From: JAJCYX01 sp965243825
Lineage (GTDB): Bacteria > Chloroflexota > Dehalococcoidia > Lucifugimonadales > Lucifugimonadaceae
Assembly (NCBI GenBank): GCA_965243825.1
Contig: CBDEVT010000001.1
Span: forward strand, 2,480,001-2,544,000
Direction: 5' to 3'
DNA length: 64,000 nt
In this document: positions 45,257 through 54,110 of the stretch, in pieces
How the letters are laid out: every line of letters starts with the position of its first letter
Numbering within the stretch: position 1 is the stretch's first letter
Position numbers and translations under genes: made by a program
The notes under the pieces: generated by a model
Databases searched by the model: none
Seen by the model: only the letters and a program-made list of their open reading frames with translations
What the model was told of the DNA's origin: nothing

Positions 45257-46564
45257 ATGAAATTCGACAAATCGGAAAAACTATTCGAAAAAGCAACGAA
45301 ACTGGTCGCTGGAGGCGTTTCCTCACAAATACGAGTAAATGAACCGGCACCTGTTCCATTGTTCTTTACACATGCCGAAGGTTCGCGAATGTGGGATGCC
45401 GACGGCAACGAGTACATCGACTACATCCAGGGCATGGGGCCAAACTTGTTCGGGCATGCTCCAGAGTTCATCAACAAACAGGTGGAAGCGGACATGCGTT
45501 CCGGTTATGTCTTCGCTGCACAGTTTGAAAGAGAACTGGATGTGGCCGAGATGGCAATCGACATGATCCCGCTGGAAGATGCCCGCGTTCGTTTCGCCTC
45601 CTCAGGAACAGAGATTGATCAACTAGTTATCCGTCTCATGCGCGGCTTCACGGGACGGCCTAAGTATTTGAAGTTCGAGGGGCACTACCACGGCTGGATG
45701 GACTCCGTGAACTACTCCATCCACCCACCACTGGATAAGGCAGGTAGCTCGGACTCCCCGAATGTTGTCGGTGAGTCCGACGGTATGGATCCGGGTACTG
45801 CAGATGGTGTGGTTGTGTGTGAATGGAACGACGTTGAGGCACTGGAGCGGGCGTTCGAGCAGAATCCTGGACAGATCGCTGGCGTGATCATGGAACCGAT
45901 TCTCGCCAATACCAACTGCATCATGCCGCAGCCCGGTTATATGGAGGCGGTTAAGCGAATTTGCCAGAAAAACGGTGCTTTGCTCTGTTTCGACGAGGTC
46001 ATCACCGGTTTCCGTGTGGCTGCAGGCGGGGCACAGGAGTATTTGGGCATCACTCCTGATCTCGCGACGTACGCAAAATCGATGGCCGGCGGCTTTCCGG
46101 TAGCAATGCTCGCAGGACGTAGCGAAATCATGGAGATACTTGGAAACGGCAAGGTCTACCATGGCGGTAGCTTCAATTCGAACGTCATGACAATGGCTGC
46201 TGCGTACGCTTCGCTAAAGCACATCTCAGATGCCGGTCATTCGTTCTATACGGAGCTCAACGGTCGGGGATTGCACTTGATGGACGGCCTTCGGGAAGTA
46301 GCTTCCGAAACCGAGTCGAAGTTACACGTCCAGGGCGTTGGTTCGGTCTTTTCGATCTCGTTTACAACCAAGCCAGAGATCGTCAACTGGCGTGACCATG
46401 CGCGCACCTGTGATGACGCGATGTATGGGCGATTTGCCAGGGCGATGCTTGAGAACGGCGTGCGACTTTCGTCCAATGGACGGATTCACATGTCTTCGGC
46501 ACATACAGATGAAGACGTTCAGCAGACGGTCGAGGCTGCACGAAAGGTGCTTCCAGCGCTTTAG
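45257..46564 (+). CDS. Class III aminotransferase, HemL-like
   Basis: 435 aa of the glutamate-1-semialdehyde-aminomutase type. LFEKATKLVAGGVSSQIRV opens, and MWDADGNEYIDYIQGMGPN gives the cofactor-domain strand. FEGHYHGWMDSVNYS and ICFDEVITGFRVAAGG (Asp for the pyridine nitrogen) follow. The Schiff-base Lys is in TYAKSMAGGFPVAM. The helix that is GTEA in true HemL reads SGTEIDQLVIRLMRG here, which argues for another substrate. No other haem genes lie nearby. The next gene (FIST) is 55 bp on. The product is probably an amine-transferring enzyme of unknown substrate. Confidence 0.85.
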   Translation: MKFDKSEKLFEKATKLVAGGVSSQIRVNEPAPVPLFFTHAEGSRMWDADGNEYIDYIQGMGPNLFGHAPEFINKQVEADMRSGYVFAAQFERELDVAEMAIDMIPLEDARVRFASSGTEIDQLVIRLMRGFTGRPKYLKFEGHYHGWMDSVNYSIHPPLDKAGSSDSPNVVGESDGMDPGTADGVVVCEWNDVEALERAFEQNPGQIAGVIMEPILANTNCIMPQPGYMEAVKRICQKNGALLCFDEVITGFRVAAGGAQEYLGITPDLATYAKSMAGGFPVAMLAGRSEIMEILGNGKVYHGGSFNSNVMTMAAAYASLKHISDAGHSFYTELNGRGLHLMDGLREVASETESKLHVQGVGSVFSISFTTKPEIVNWRDHARTCDDAMYGRFARAMLENGVRLSSNGRIHMSSAHTDEDVQQTVEAARKVLPAL

Positions 46565-46619
46565 TGCTGCTGGTCAGGTGATACGAGTCTGCTGAACCGT
46601 ACCTGGGGGGCACACTCTA

Positions 46620-47822
46620 TTGCATTGGACGTCAGCGGTTTCGGACGCGCCATCCTTTTCTGAAGCGATCGATCAGGTTGCTGAACAGATATCAACCAAT
46701 CTTGACGGTCAACTTCCGGACATCACGCTAGTTTTTGTCTCCCGGCACCACGCACCTTCGTACTTTGTGGCACCCGAATTGTTCGCTTCTCGCCTGAACG
46801 GTCATGTACTCGTCGGGTGCTCTGCATCAGGTGTCATTGGAGCGGGTCGCGAGATAGAAGGAAGGCCGGGAGTGGCCGTTTGCGCTGGAGTGACCCCTGA
46901 GACCGATATGCAGGCCTTTCACCTGAAACAAGACGACCTTCCTGATGCTGATGCGCCCCCTGAAAAATGGCATGATCTGATAGGAGTCGATCCTTCAGAG
47001 ATCCGCAGTTTCTTGCTCTTTCCAGATCCTTACACGATCAAACCAGACGCATTGATATCGGGGTTGGACTTTGCCTTTCCGGATGCCAACAAAGCAGGAG
47101 GCTTGATCAGCGGCGGTTCAGGACCCGGCACAAGTGCGCTTTTTGTTAACGGGACTGTGAAGCGTTCAGGTGTAACTGGTATCGCGTTCTCTGGTGACAT
47201 CGATCTCCAGTCTGTTGTAGCTCAGGCATGCAGGCCTTTAGGCCGACCGATGGTTGTCACCGAATCCAGCGAGAACGTGATTAGCAAACTCGATGGTGAG
47301 CAAGCAATTGACGCTCTCAAGTCGGTGTTCAAATCGGTGACGCCCAGGAGCAAGGCCCTGTTCAGAAGGGCAGTGCAGATCGGCATTTTGAATCAACTTG
47401 CCGGTGAGGCGGATCAGACCGGGGAGTATGTGGTCAGAAACGTGTTGGGTCTGGTTGAAGAGACCGGTGCCATAGCGGTGGGCGAAAACATCAGGGAAGG
47501 CCAGGTTGTGCAGTTCCATGTAAGTGACGCGGAAACTGCCGAGCAGGACCTGCGAGCTTCGCTTGAAGACTTCATGGATGGCGACCATCGAATCCCGTCA
47601 TCAGCGTTGATGTTTTCTTGCCTTTCACTCGGTAAGCGATTGCACGGGCAACCGGATCATGACACGTCGTTGTTTCAGGATGTTGTGGCACCGGTCCCAC
47701 TTGCAGGTTTCTTCTCAAATGGTGAGATCAGCACGACCGACGGGCACACCCGGCTTCACGGCTACACTTCCAGCTTTGCCATGTTCCGTGAAAAGGCACG
47801 CGAGAGTGCGAAGGGGTTGTGA
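46620..47822 (+). CDS. FIST-domain protein (FIST_N and FIST_C)
   Basis: A 400-aa sensory-type protein. A first FIST domain (ITLVFVSRHHAPSYFVAPEL, VGCSASGVIGAGREIEG) and a C-terminal domain (EYVVRNVLGLVEETGAIAVG, ALMFSCLSLGKRL) match the pair. FIST domains bind small ligands such as amino acids and usually sit next to signalling proteins. Here no kinase, cyclase or receptor is adjacent. The likely start is the TTG at 46620 with a G-rich site upstream. It follows the aminotransferase, which may make or use the ligand (inference). Confidence 0.85.
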   Translation: MHWTSAVSDAPSFSEAIDQVAEQISTNLDGQLPDITLVFVSRHHAPSYFVAPELFASRLNGHVLVGCSASGVIGAGREIEGRPGVAVCAGVTPETDMQAFHLKQDDLPDADAPPEKWHDLIGVDPSEIRSFLLFPDPYTIKPDALISGLDFAFPDANKAGGLISGGSGPGTSALFVNGTVKRSGVTGIAFSGDIDLQSVVAQACRPLGRPMVVTESSENVISKLDGEQAIDALKSVFKSVTPRSKALFRRAVQIGILNQLAGEADQTGEYVVRNVLGLVEETGAIAVGENIREGQVVQFHVSDAETAEQDLRASLEDFMDGDHRIPSSALMFSCLSLGKRLHGQPDHDTSLFQDVVAPVPLAGFFSNGEISTTDGHTRLHGYTSSFAMFREKARESAKGL

Positions 47823-48042
47823 CCTGCGGCACAGTCATATGTGACGGAGCCTTGACGGCCTTTCGGCCTGGTTGCATTTAGAGTTGTGGCGCCAGTCCCG
47901 ACATTCGGTCAGACTGTGCCTGGTGCACGACTTTGATCTGAGTGCGGCGTATGACTGCAAACGCGTGAGACGCGTCAACGAACATCTGCATGTTCATTCA
48001 CGAAGTTCCGCCAAGCGCAGTGGTGAGTGGCAACCGATTTAC

Positions 48043-49878
48043 TTAAGCCCGTTTGCGCTGCTGACCTTGCGCCCTGCCTCGATCATGCTGACTCAGAACT
48101 ACTTTTCTAAGTCGAACGGCTTTCGGGGTCACTTCCAGGCATTCGTCCGGCATGATGAACTCGAGAGACTGCTCAAGCGATAGGTCTCTGTAGGTATCCA
48201 GGTGCTCGGTTCGATCTGCAGATGCAGCACGCATGTTTGTCAATTTCTTGCCGCGCGTGGGGTTTACGTTCATGTCCTCCGGACGCGGATTCTCACCGAC
48301 AATCATCCCCTCGTACACGTCCGCACCAGGTCCGATAAAAAACTGGCCGCGTTCCTGGAGGTTCATCAGCGCATGAGCCGTCGCCGATCCTCGCCGATCT
48401 GCCACAAGGCTGCCGGTGTGGCGAGTCTTCAGATCGCCATGCCATGGCTCGTACCCTTCAAACACGTGGTGTGCAAGGCCGGTGCCGCGGGTTTCAACCA
48501 CAAACTCATTGTGAAAGCCGATTAGTCCGCGAGCCGGAACGACAAAGTCCATGCGCACGCGACCCTGGCCATGGTTAACCATCTGTTCCATGCGGCCTTT
48601 GCGAGACGCCATTAGTTGAGTCACAACGCCCATATGGGATTCAGGAATATCTATAGAAAGCCGCTCGACGGGCTCATGCAGTCTCCCATCGATGGTTTTA
48701 GTGACCACCTCGGGTTTACCGACCGTTAGTTCAAAACCTTCGCGCCGCATCGTCTCGACAAGAACGGCAAGTTGTAACTCACCGCGGCCCCGTACGATCC
48801 AGCTGTCTGGACGCCCTGCGTCCTCCACTTTGATCGAAACATTGCCGACAAGCTCTTGCTCGAGTCGGTTTTTGACAAACCGAGCCGTCAGTTTGTCACC
48901 GTCCTGACCTGCGAACGGTGACGTGTTGATTCCAACGGTCATCGAAAGGCTAGGTTCGTCGATATGGATAACCGGTAATCGGACAGGATTGTCGGCGTCA
49001 GCCAGTGTTTCGCCAATCGTCACGTCTGGCAGACCGGCGATGGCGATAATCTCACCTGCCTCGGCCTGAGTGGCTTCAACTCGCTCTAGCGCCTCGGTGA
49101 CGTAAAGCTCGGTGATCTTTACCTTCTCGATGGTGCCGTCGCGTCGGCAATGGCTGATCAGCTGATCCTTCTTGATCGTTCCGTTTCGGATCCGGCAGAG
49201 AGCGAGTCTTCCTACGTATGGTGACGCATCTAGGTTTGTTACAAGAGCCTGGAGTGGATGACCTTCTTCGTATGTGGGTGCCGGTACATGCGAAGTGATG
49301 GTTTCGAAAAGGGGAGTTAAGTCTTCGCCAACGTCGTCTGGGTTCAAGGCGGCTGTTCCGGCCTTGGCATTCGTGTAGACGATCGGAAAGTCGATCTGGT
49401 TCTCGTTCGCGTCAAGATCGAGAAACAGTTCGTAGACTTCGTCAACAACCTCTTTGATCCGAGCATCAGGTCGGTCGATCTTGTTGATGACCAGGATCAC
49501 GGAAAGATCGGCGGCCAGTGCCTTACGCAGGACGAACCTTGTTTGCGGCAGTGGTCCCTCGCTGGCATCTACCAGTAAAAGGGCACCATCGACCATCGTC
49601 AGGCCGCGTTCGACTTCTCCACCGAAGTCGGCGTGTCCGGGCGTATCGATGATGTTGATCTTTAGATCTCCACGCCGTACCGCGGTGTTCTTGGCAAGGA
49701 TGGTTATGCCTTTTTCGCGCTCGAGGTCAGTGGAATCCATGACGCGATCAACTGGCTGTTCATGTGCCTGAAACGTGCCAGATTGCTGCAGCATTGCGTC
49801 GACCAGGGTTGTCTTGCCGTGATCGACGTGGGCGATGATCGCGATGTTGCGACGATCATCGCGAGAAAGTGTGGTCAT
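48043..49878 (-). CDS. typA: Ribosome-associated translational GTPase TypA/BipA
   Basis: A 611-aa translation GTPase. G1 is AHVDHGKTTLVDAML (residues 16-30), G3 DTPGHADFGGEVERG, and G4 NKIDRPDAR. Domain II (PYVGRLALCRIRNGTIKKDQ), EF-G-like domain III and domain V (EPVERLSIDIPESHMGVV) follow. The C-terminal TypA-specific region includes RGLIGFHNEFVVETRGTG and the final basic KVVLSQHDRGRAQGQQRKRA. It aids ribosome assembly and stress adaptation. The mRNA leader contains a perfect hairpin just before the AGGAGGA site. Confidence 0.96.
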   Translation of the reverse strand: MTTLSRDDRRNIAIIAHVDHGKTTLVDAMLQQSGTFQAHEQPVDRVMDSTDLEREKGITILAKNTAVRRGDLKINIIDTPGHADFGGEVERGLTMVDGALLLVDASEGPLPQTRFVLRKALAADLSVILVINKIDRPDARIKEVVDEVYELFLDLDANENQIDFPIVYTNAKAGTAALNPDDVGEDLTPLFETITSHVPAPTYEEGHPLQALVTNLDASPYVGRLALCRIRNGTIKKDQLISHCRRDGTIEKVKITELYVTEALERVEATQAEAGEIIAIAGLPDVTIGETLADADNPVRLPVIHIDEPSLSMTVGINTSPFAGQDGDKLTARFVKNRLEQELVGNVSIKVEDAGRPDSWIVRGRGELQLAVLVETMRREGFELTVGKPEVVTKTIDGRLHEPVERLSIDIPESHMGVVTQLMASRKGRMEQMVNHGQGRVRMDFVVPARGLIGFHNEFVVETRGTGLAHHVFEGYEPWHGDLKTRHTGSLVADRRGSATAHALMNLQERGQFFIGPGADVYEGMIVGENPRPEDMNVNPTRGKKLTNMRAASADRTEHLDTYRDLSLEQSLEFIMPDECLEVTPKAVRLRKVVLSQHDRGRAQGQQRKRA

Positions 49879-49905
49879 CGTTTAGGAGGACTCCAACACG
49901 CGAGA

Positions 49906-49931
49906 CGATCCGGGAACAGTCACCCGGATCG
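49906..49931 (-). promoter_or_regulatory. Perfect hairpin in the typA leader
   Basis: A 9-bp inverted repeat, CGATCCGGG (49906-49914) and CCCGGATCG (49923-49931), with an 8-nt loop, about 27 nt before the typA ATG and just ahead of AGGAGGA. It could act on translation or be a protein site. Upstream, ACGTC-GTA-GACGT (49970-49982) is a second small palindrome. Confidence 0.5.
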
Positions 49932-50077
49932 AATCCAACTCTAGAGAACTGATTGGGAGAGGGACCAGAACGTCGTAGACGTAACTGAAATTCGAACTAT
50001 TTTGAGAGTATCACTTCTGAACCACAACCGGATGGCATTAGAACCGGTCTCAACACAGATCAACGCAATATTGGCAA

Positions 50078-51166
50078 TCAGAGAGCCTCAACCACGGACA
50101 CGATCTCGTCTCGATCACAGGCCGCGATCACGCGGCTCTTGGTGAAGTCTGTGCGGGTTTCCGGACTCGCCGCCAATCCCGCGAAGTCGGGATCATCACT
50201 CAGAAAAGTCAGGCTTGCGAGGTATCCACATGTCGCCAGATAGATATAGCGTTCGAACTCCGAGAAAGAGACATCGATGCCGTAGGTGCTCAATGCCGCC
50301 AGATACGCGCGGATCAACTGCGGCTGCTGCTTTGAGACTGTTCCTGGCTTGAGACACGAGGACGTGAGCTTGGCGACATCCTTAGCGGGGTTGGCTCTCT
50401 CCGCGAGCGCCCAGTCGATGAATGCCGGGTTGTCACCATCGAAAAAGATGTTCTCCTGGTGCAGGTCGCTGTGGGTTAGCGCTTCTGGTCCGGCATGTAC
50501 GGCTTCATAGACTGAGTCCAATTTCTCGGACAGAAGCTCGCCCAACCTGATCTGCGCTGGAGAAAGCTCATAAGCTCCGGATGCAACCAGCTCAGGCCAG
50601 AACCTAGTGAAGCGGTCCGCGGAAACCTGGTCGACACCTGTCAATTTAGGTCTTGCAAGCCAGTCAAACTCCCCTAACTCAGAGCTGTTCCAGTATTTGG
50701 CGTGAAGCTGTGCCAACTCAACCAGAGCCCTTTCAATTCGTTCAACCGAGATATTGTCATCATCATCGAAGGTTTCCATCCAGCCGAGATCTTCATAGAC
50801 AAGGGTAGCTGCGCCTGATTCTTCATCGATCTCTGTGACCCATGCTTTAGCCGTACGTAGGCCAACCTCCGGGGCTATCAACCGATGAAACATCGCCTCA
50901 CGGCGGAACATTCGCACAGCATCTGGAGTCATCGCGTCCAGTCGGTCTTGGAGCGGAAGCTTGGCTATGAGCGTTGTTGGGGCGTCGTTGGCTCCAACGC
51001 CTCGCCACTGTAGTGATAGTTGAAAGACGGTAGAGAGATATCCGTAGCCACTATCGAGTTCGGTGACTTCCACCGAGGTGACTTCAGGAAGGTCGGTACC
51101 TGTCGCCTCGAAGAGACTGTTGAGCGTCTCGGGGTTGATTTTTTCTCGTTCAGCCGGGATGAACAT
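50078..51166 (-). CDS. Phosphotransferase, APH/ecdysteroid-kinase-like
   Basis: A 362-aa kinase-like enzyme. LIAKLPLQDRLDAMTPDAVRM carries the Lys of the N-lobe, and TLVYEDLG is the hinge. ALTHSDLHQENIFFDGDN holds the catalytic Asp and Asn (HxDxxxxN) and PAFIDWALAERANPAKDVAKL the metal Asp (DW). The pattern fits the EcKinase/APH group that phosphorylates hydroxyls of small molecules or steroids, not a protein kinase. The substrate is unknown. It diverges from the phytanoyl-dioxygenase gene, 94 bp apart, so the two may serve one pathway. Confidence 0.85.
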   Translation of the reverse strand: MFIPAEREKINPETLNSLFEATGTDLPEVTSVEVTELDSGYGYLSTVFQLSLQWRGVGANDAPTTLIAKLPLQDRLDAMTPDAVRMFRREAMFHRLIAPEVGLRTAKAWVTEIDEESGAATLVYEDLGWMETFDDDDNISVERIERALVELAQLHAKYWNSSELGEFDWLARPKLTGVDQVSADRFTRFWPELVASGAYELSPAQIRLGELLSEKLDSVYEAVHAGPEALTHSDLHQENIFFDGDNPAFIDWALAERANPAKDVAKLTSSCLKPGTVSKQQPQLIRAYLAALSTYGIDVSFSEFERYIYLATCGYLASLTFLSDDPDFAGLAASPETRTDFTKSRVIAACDRDEIVSVVEAL

Positions 51167-51260
51167 GGACGCATCCTACAGACCTCATCAAGAGGTGGTA
51201 AATTGCCATCCAAATCGCATGGTCTTCGGCACAGTAATCAGATACCACGGAGTCTGAGCA

Positions 51261-52136
51261 ATGAAACTCTCACAGGAACAGGTCGATTCTTATAACGAAA
51301 ACGGCTACATCGGTGTCGAAGGAGTTTTTTCGGAATCAGAACTCGAAGACCTCAGACGTGTGACCGAGGAGTTTGTTGAGCATTCGCGTGAACTGAGCGA
51401 GCACACCGATATATTCGATCTTGACTTCGGTGCCGGTCACTCGAAAGAGACGCCGAAACTACGCCGGATCAAGAGCCCACATGAACAGCACGCTGTCTAC
51501 GACGCTGCGCTTCGGAAGCCCGAACTTCTGGACATTATCGAAACCCTGATCGGTCACGACATTCGTCTGCATCACACCAAGCTCAACATGAAGGCTCCGG
51601 GTGGTGGACAGCAGGTTGAGTGGCACACCGACTGGGGCTTCTATCCGGCCACAAACGACGACATTCTTGAGGTTGGTGTCGCGTTCGACGATATGGAGAT
51701 CGAAAATGGATGCCTGATGGTGATCCCCGGATCTCACAAAGGACCTGCCTACGATCACCACGAGGACGGCGTGTTCGTCGGAGCCGTCTCGCAGAATGAC
51801 TTCAGCATGGAGGACGCAGTTCCGATTACGTTGAAAGCCGGTGGGGTTTCATTACATCACGTCAGGACGCTGCACGGCTCAGCGCCAAATGTCTCGACTC
51901 GGCCTCGGCGATTGTTGCTGATGGGATACTCAGCTGCCGATGCTTTTCCTCTGACCGGCTACGGAGACTGGGACGACTGGAACTCGATGATGCTAAGGGG
52001 TGAGCCAACGAACGAACCTCGGCTTGAGCAAGTGCCCGTACGGGTTGCTCAGCCCAAACCGGATGGCGGCTCGATATTCGAGATACAGGACACGATGAAG
52101 AAGTCTCACTACGCAGATGCCGTTAAGCCGACTTAA
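51261..52136 (+). CDS. Phytanoyl-CoA dioxygenase-family oxygenase
   Basis: A 291-aa Fe(II)/2-oxoglutarate oxygenase (PhyH type). EQVDSYNENGYIGVEGVFSE is the family start. Fe ligands are His and Asp in QVEWHTDWGF and the distal His in VSLHHVRTLHGSAPNVS; the 2-oxoglutarate Arg is in TRPRRLLLMGY. Family members hydroxylate organic acids or natural products. It lies 48 bp before the NHL-repeat gene on the same strand, so they are probably one operon. PhyH families are expanded in marine SAR202-type genomes. Confidence 0.92.
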   Translation: MKLSQEQVDSYNENGYIGVEGVFSESELEDLRRVTEEFVEHSRELSEHTDIFDLDFGAGHSKETPKLRRIKSPHEQHAVYDAALRKPELLDIIETLIGHDIRLHHTKLNMKAPGGGQQVEWHTDWGFYPATNDDILEVGVAFDDMEIENGCLMVIPGSHKGPAYDHHEDGVFVGAVSQNDFSMEDAVPITLKAGGVSLHHVRTLHGSAPNVSTRPRRLLLMGYSAADAFPLTGYGDWDDWNSMMLRGEPTNEPRLEQVPVRVAQPKPDGGSIFEIQDTMKKSHYADAVKPT

Positions 52137-52184
52137 CGCCGCGCTTGATGGTTTGATCAATTAGAAGCAGGAACGGAGTACGTT

Positions 52185-53189
52185 ATGCAGGTTGGCAGCG
52201 GTGACTTGACGTTTGAGTGGATTGAGGACTTCGCAGAGATTCCTTTCCCGGATGAGGCCTCTCGCGGTTGGGCTCATCATGGCATGGCGTTTGCCGCTAA
52301 CGGCAACCTGCTCACGTTTCACCCCGCACGCTCCACGGTTCTCGAACTGACGACCGAGGGGAAACTTGTGCGCCAGATGGATGTCCCTCTTGCGGAAGCG
52401 CATGGAGTGACGATCTGTACCGATGGCACAAGAGAGTGCCTCTGGTTCGCCGACAACGGTCGTAAGCGACAGCCAGACAAGGACTATGAATACATCTGGG
52501 GTCCAAAGGCCGGACACACCGTAAAGATGTCGCTCGATGGCAAAATCGAGAAGGAGTTGGTCGCGCCAGATCTGCCGATATACAACCCGGGTACTTTTTC
52601 TCCGACCCAGGTGGCCGTGTGGCAAAAAACTGACGGTGGCAATGATGATGTCTGGGTGACCGATGGCTATGGTCAAAATCACATTCACCGTTTTACCGCG
52701 GCCGGTGAGTATGTCTCAAGCATCAACGGCAACGAAGGTGATGCGGGTGCCTTCAACACTCCACACGCCATCCACATCGACACTCGGAATTCTGAACCGG
52801 AGCTGCTTGTTGCAGACCGCGCGAACGGACAGGTCCAGGTGTATTCCCTGGAGGGACAGTTCAAGAGAAGTTTTGGCAAAGATTTCATGATCACGCCGAG
52901 TGCATTTGCTCCCTATGGAGACCTGCTGGTTGTCGCTGAGTTGAACGCCCGACTGACCATTGTTGATGCCAAAGGCGAACTGGTGACACATATCGGAGAC
53001 AACCACGAGGTCGCAGATGAGCCGGGTTGGCCGAACATGCTAAATACCGAAGGGATCCCGACTCGGACAGATCGGTTGCGAACCGGTGTATTCAACAGCC
53101 CTCATGGTCTGGCTGCAGACGATTCTGGCAACATCTACGTGTCGGAGTGGCTCATCGGCGGGCGCTACATCAAGCTGGCCAAAGTCTAG
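52185..53189 (+). CDS. NHL-repeat/SMP-30-like beta-propeller protein
   Basis: A 334-aa six-bladed propeller without a signal peptide. Blades include FAANGNLLTFHPARSTVLEL, CLWFADNGRKRQPDKDY, DDVWVTDGYGQNHIHRFTAA and FNTPHAIHIDTRNSEPELLV. LVADRANGQVQVYSLEGQFK is a typical NHL repeat, and the last is FNSPHGLAADDSGNIYVSEW. NHL propellers act as lyases/hydrolases or as binding scaffolds. It is probably cotranscribed with the PhyH gene and may act on its product. ATG at 52185. Confidence 0.85.
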   Translation: MQVGSGDLTFEWIEDFAEIPFPDEASRGWAHHGMAFAANGNLLTFHPARSTVLELTTEGKLVRQMDVPLAEAHGVTICTDGTRECLWFADNGRKRQPDKDYEYIWGPKAGHTVKMSLDGKIEKELVAPDLPIYNPGTFSPTQVAVWQKTDGGNDDVWVTDGYGQNHIHRFTAAGEYVSSINGNEGDAGAFNTPHAIHIDTRNSEPELLVADRANGQVQVYSLEGQFKRSFGKDFMITPSAFAPYGDLLVVAELNARLTIVDAKGELVTHIGDNHEVADEPGWPNMLNTEGIPTRTDRLRTGVFNSPHGLAADDSGNIYVSEWLIGGRYIKLAKV

Positions 53190-53318
53190 GGGCGGTCTTC
53201 ACGGATCTTCCCGAAATGCTCACACCGATCAGCCTGCCGTGTAGGATCTATTCACACTCAAGAACTTAGCATTGTGTGCTAGGCGGACCGATCGTCAGCT
53301 CAGACAGGGGAGGGCGCA

Positions 53319-53984
53319 ATGGTGGACAATCAAGAAGAGAATCTCGTTGCTGGAGCGGGAATGGCCGGACCGCCGAGTTCCGGCAATCCGACCTACGCTC
53401 TAACGTTTGATGTTGATTATCCAGACCGGGAACTTAACCGGCTTTCCAGCGCCTTCCGAATTTTCTGGGCCATACCCATCATCGTCGTGTTGATAGGGAT
53501 AAGTGCCAGTGGCTACTCCTGGGAGGCCGCCGGTGGTGCTGGCATGATCTTCCTGGCTCCGGTCCTGATGATCGTGTTCAGGCAAAAGTACCCACGTTGG
53601 TGGTGGGATTTCAATGTTCAGCTTTTGAAATTCCAGGCGCGTATAAGCATGTACCTGGCCTTGACTACCGACACTTATCCATCAACCGACGAAGAGCAAT
53701 CTGTTCATCTTGATGCCAGGTACCCCGATGTCGAGAAGGACCTAAACCGGTGGTTGCCTCTGGTCAAGTGGCTTCTCGCCATACCGCATTTCATTGTGTT
53801 GGTGTTCCTGGGCATAGCGGCGATCATCGTGCTGATCTACGTTTGGATCGTCATTCTGTTTACGGGTCGATACCCTCGCGGTGCGTTCGATTTCATCGTT
53901 GGCGTAAGCCGATGGAGTTATCGGGTTGAGGCCTACGCTTTCTTGCTGAACACGGACGAGTACCCGCCGTTCTCTCTGAAATAG
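53319..53984 (+). CDS. DUF4389 membrane protein, two repeats
   Basis: 221 aa. Two DUF4389 units each open with a strand and Arg/Asn motif and end in helices. Unit 1 is LTFDVDYPDRELNRLSSAFR and the helix FWAIPIIVVLIGI; unit 2 is LDARYPDVEKDLNRWLPLVK and LLAIPHFIVLVFLGIAAIIV. Between them lies KYPRWWWDFNVQLLKFQAR. It has about four membrane helices and is widespread in Actinobacteria and Chloroflexota. The function is unknown. It is monocistronic, 130 bp after the NHL gene. Confidence 0.88.
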   Translation: MVDNQEENLVAGAGMAGPPSSGNPTYALTFDVDYPDRELNRLSSAFRIFWAIPIIVVLIGISASGYSWEAAGGAGMIFLAPVLMIVFRQKYPRWWWDFNVQLLKFQARISMYLALTTDTYPSTDEEQSVHLDARYPDVEKDLNRWLPLVKWLLAIPHFIVLVFLGIAAIIVLIYVWIVILFTGRYPRGAFDFIVGVSRWSYRVEAYAFLLNTDEYPPFSLK

Positions 53985-54110
53985 ATCCTGTTGATGTCCG
54001 ATGCCTCAACGACAGAGGATCGCAGATAGCCCTGTCTTCCGCGCGGTGAGACACTAGACTGGATACGCCATCAATCTGTCTAACCGCATCTTCGAGTCGG
54101 TCCTCAGTCT

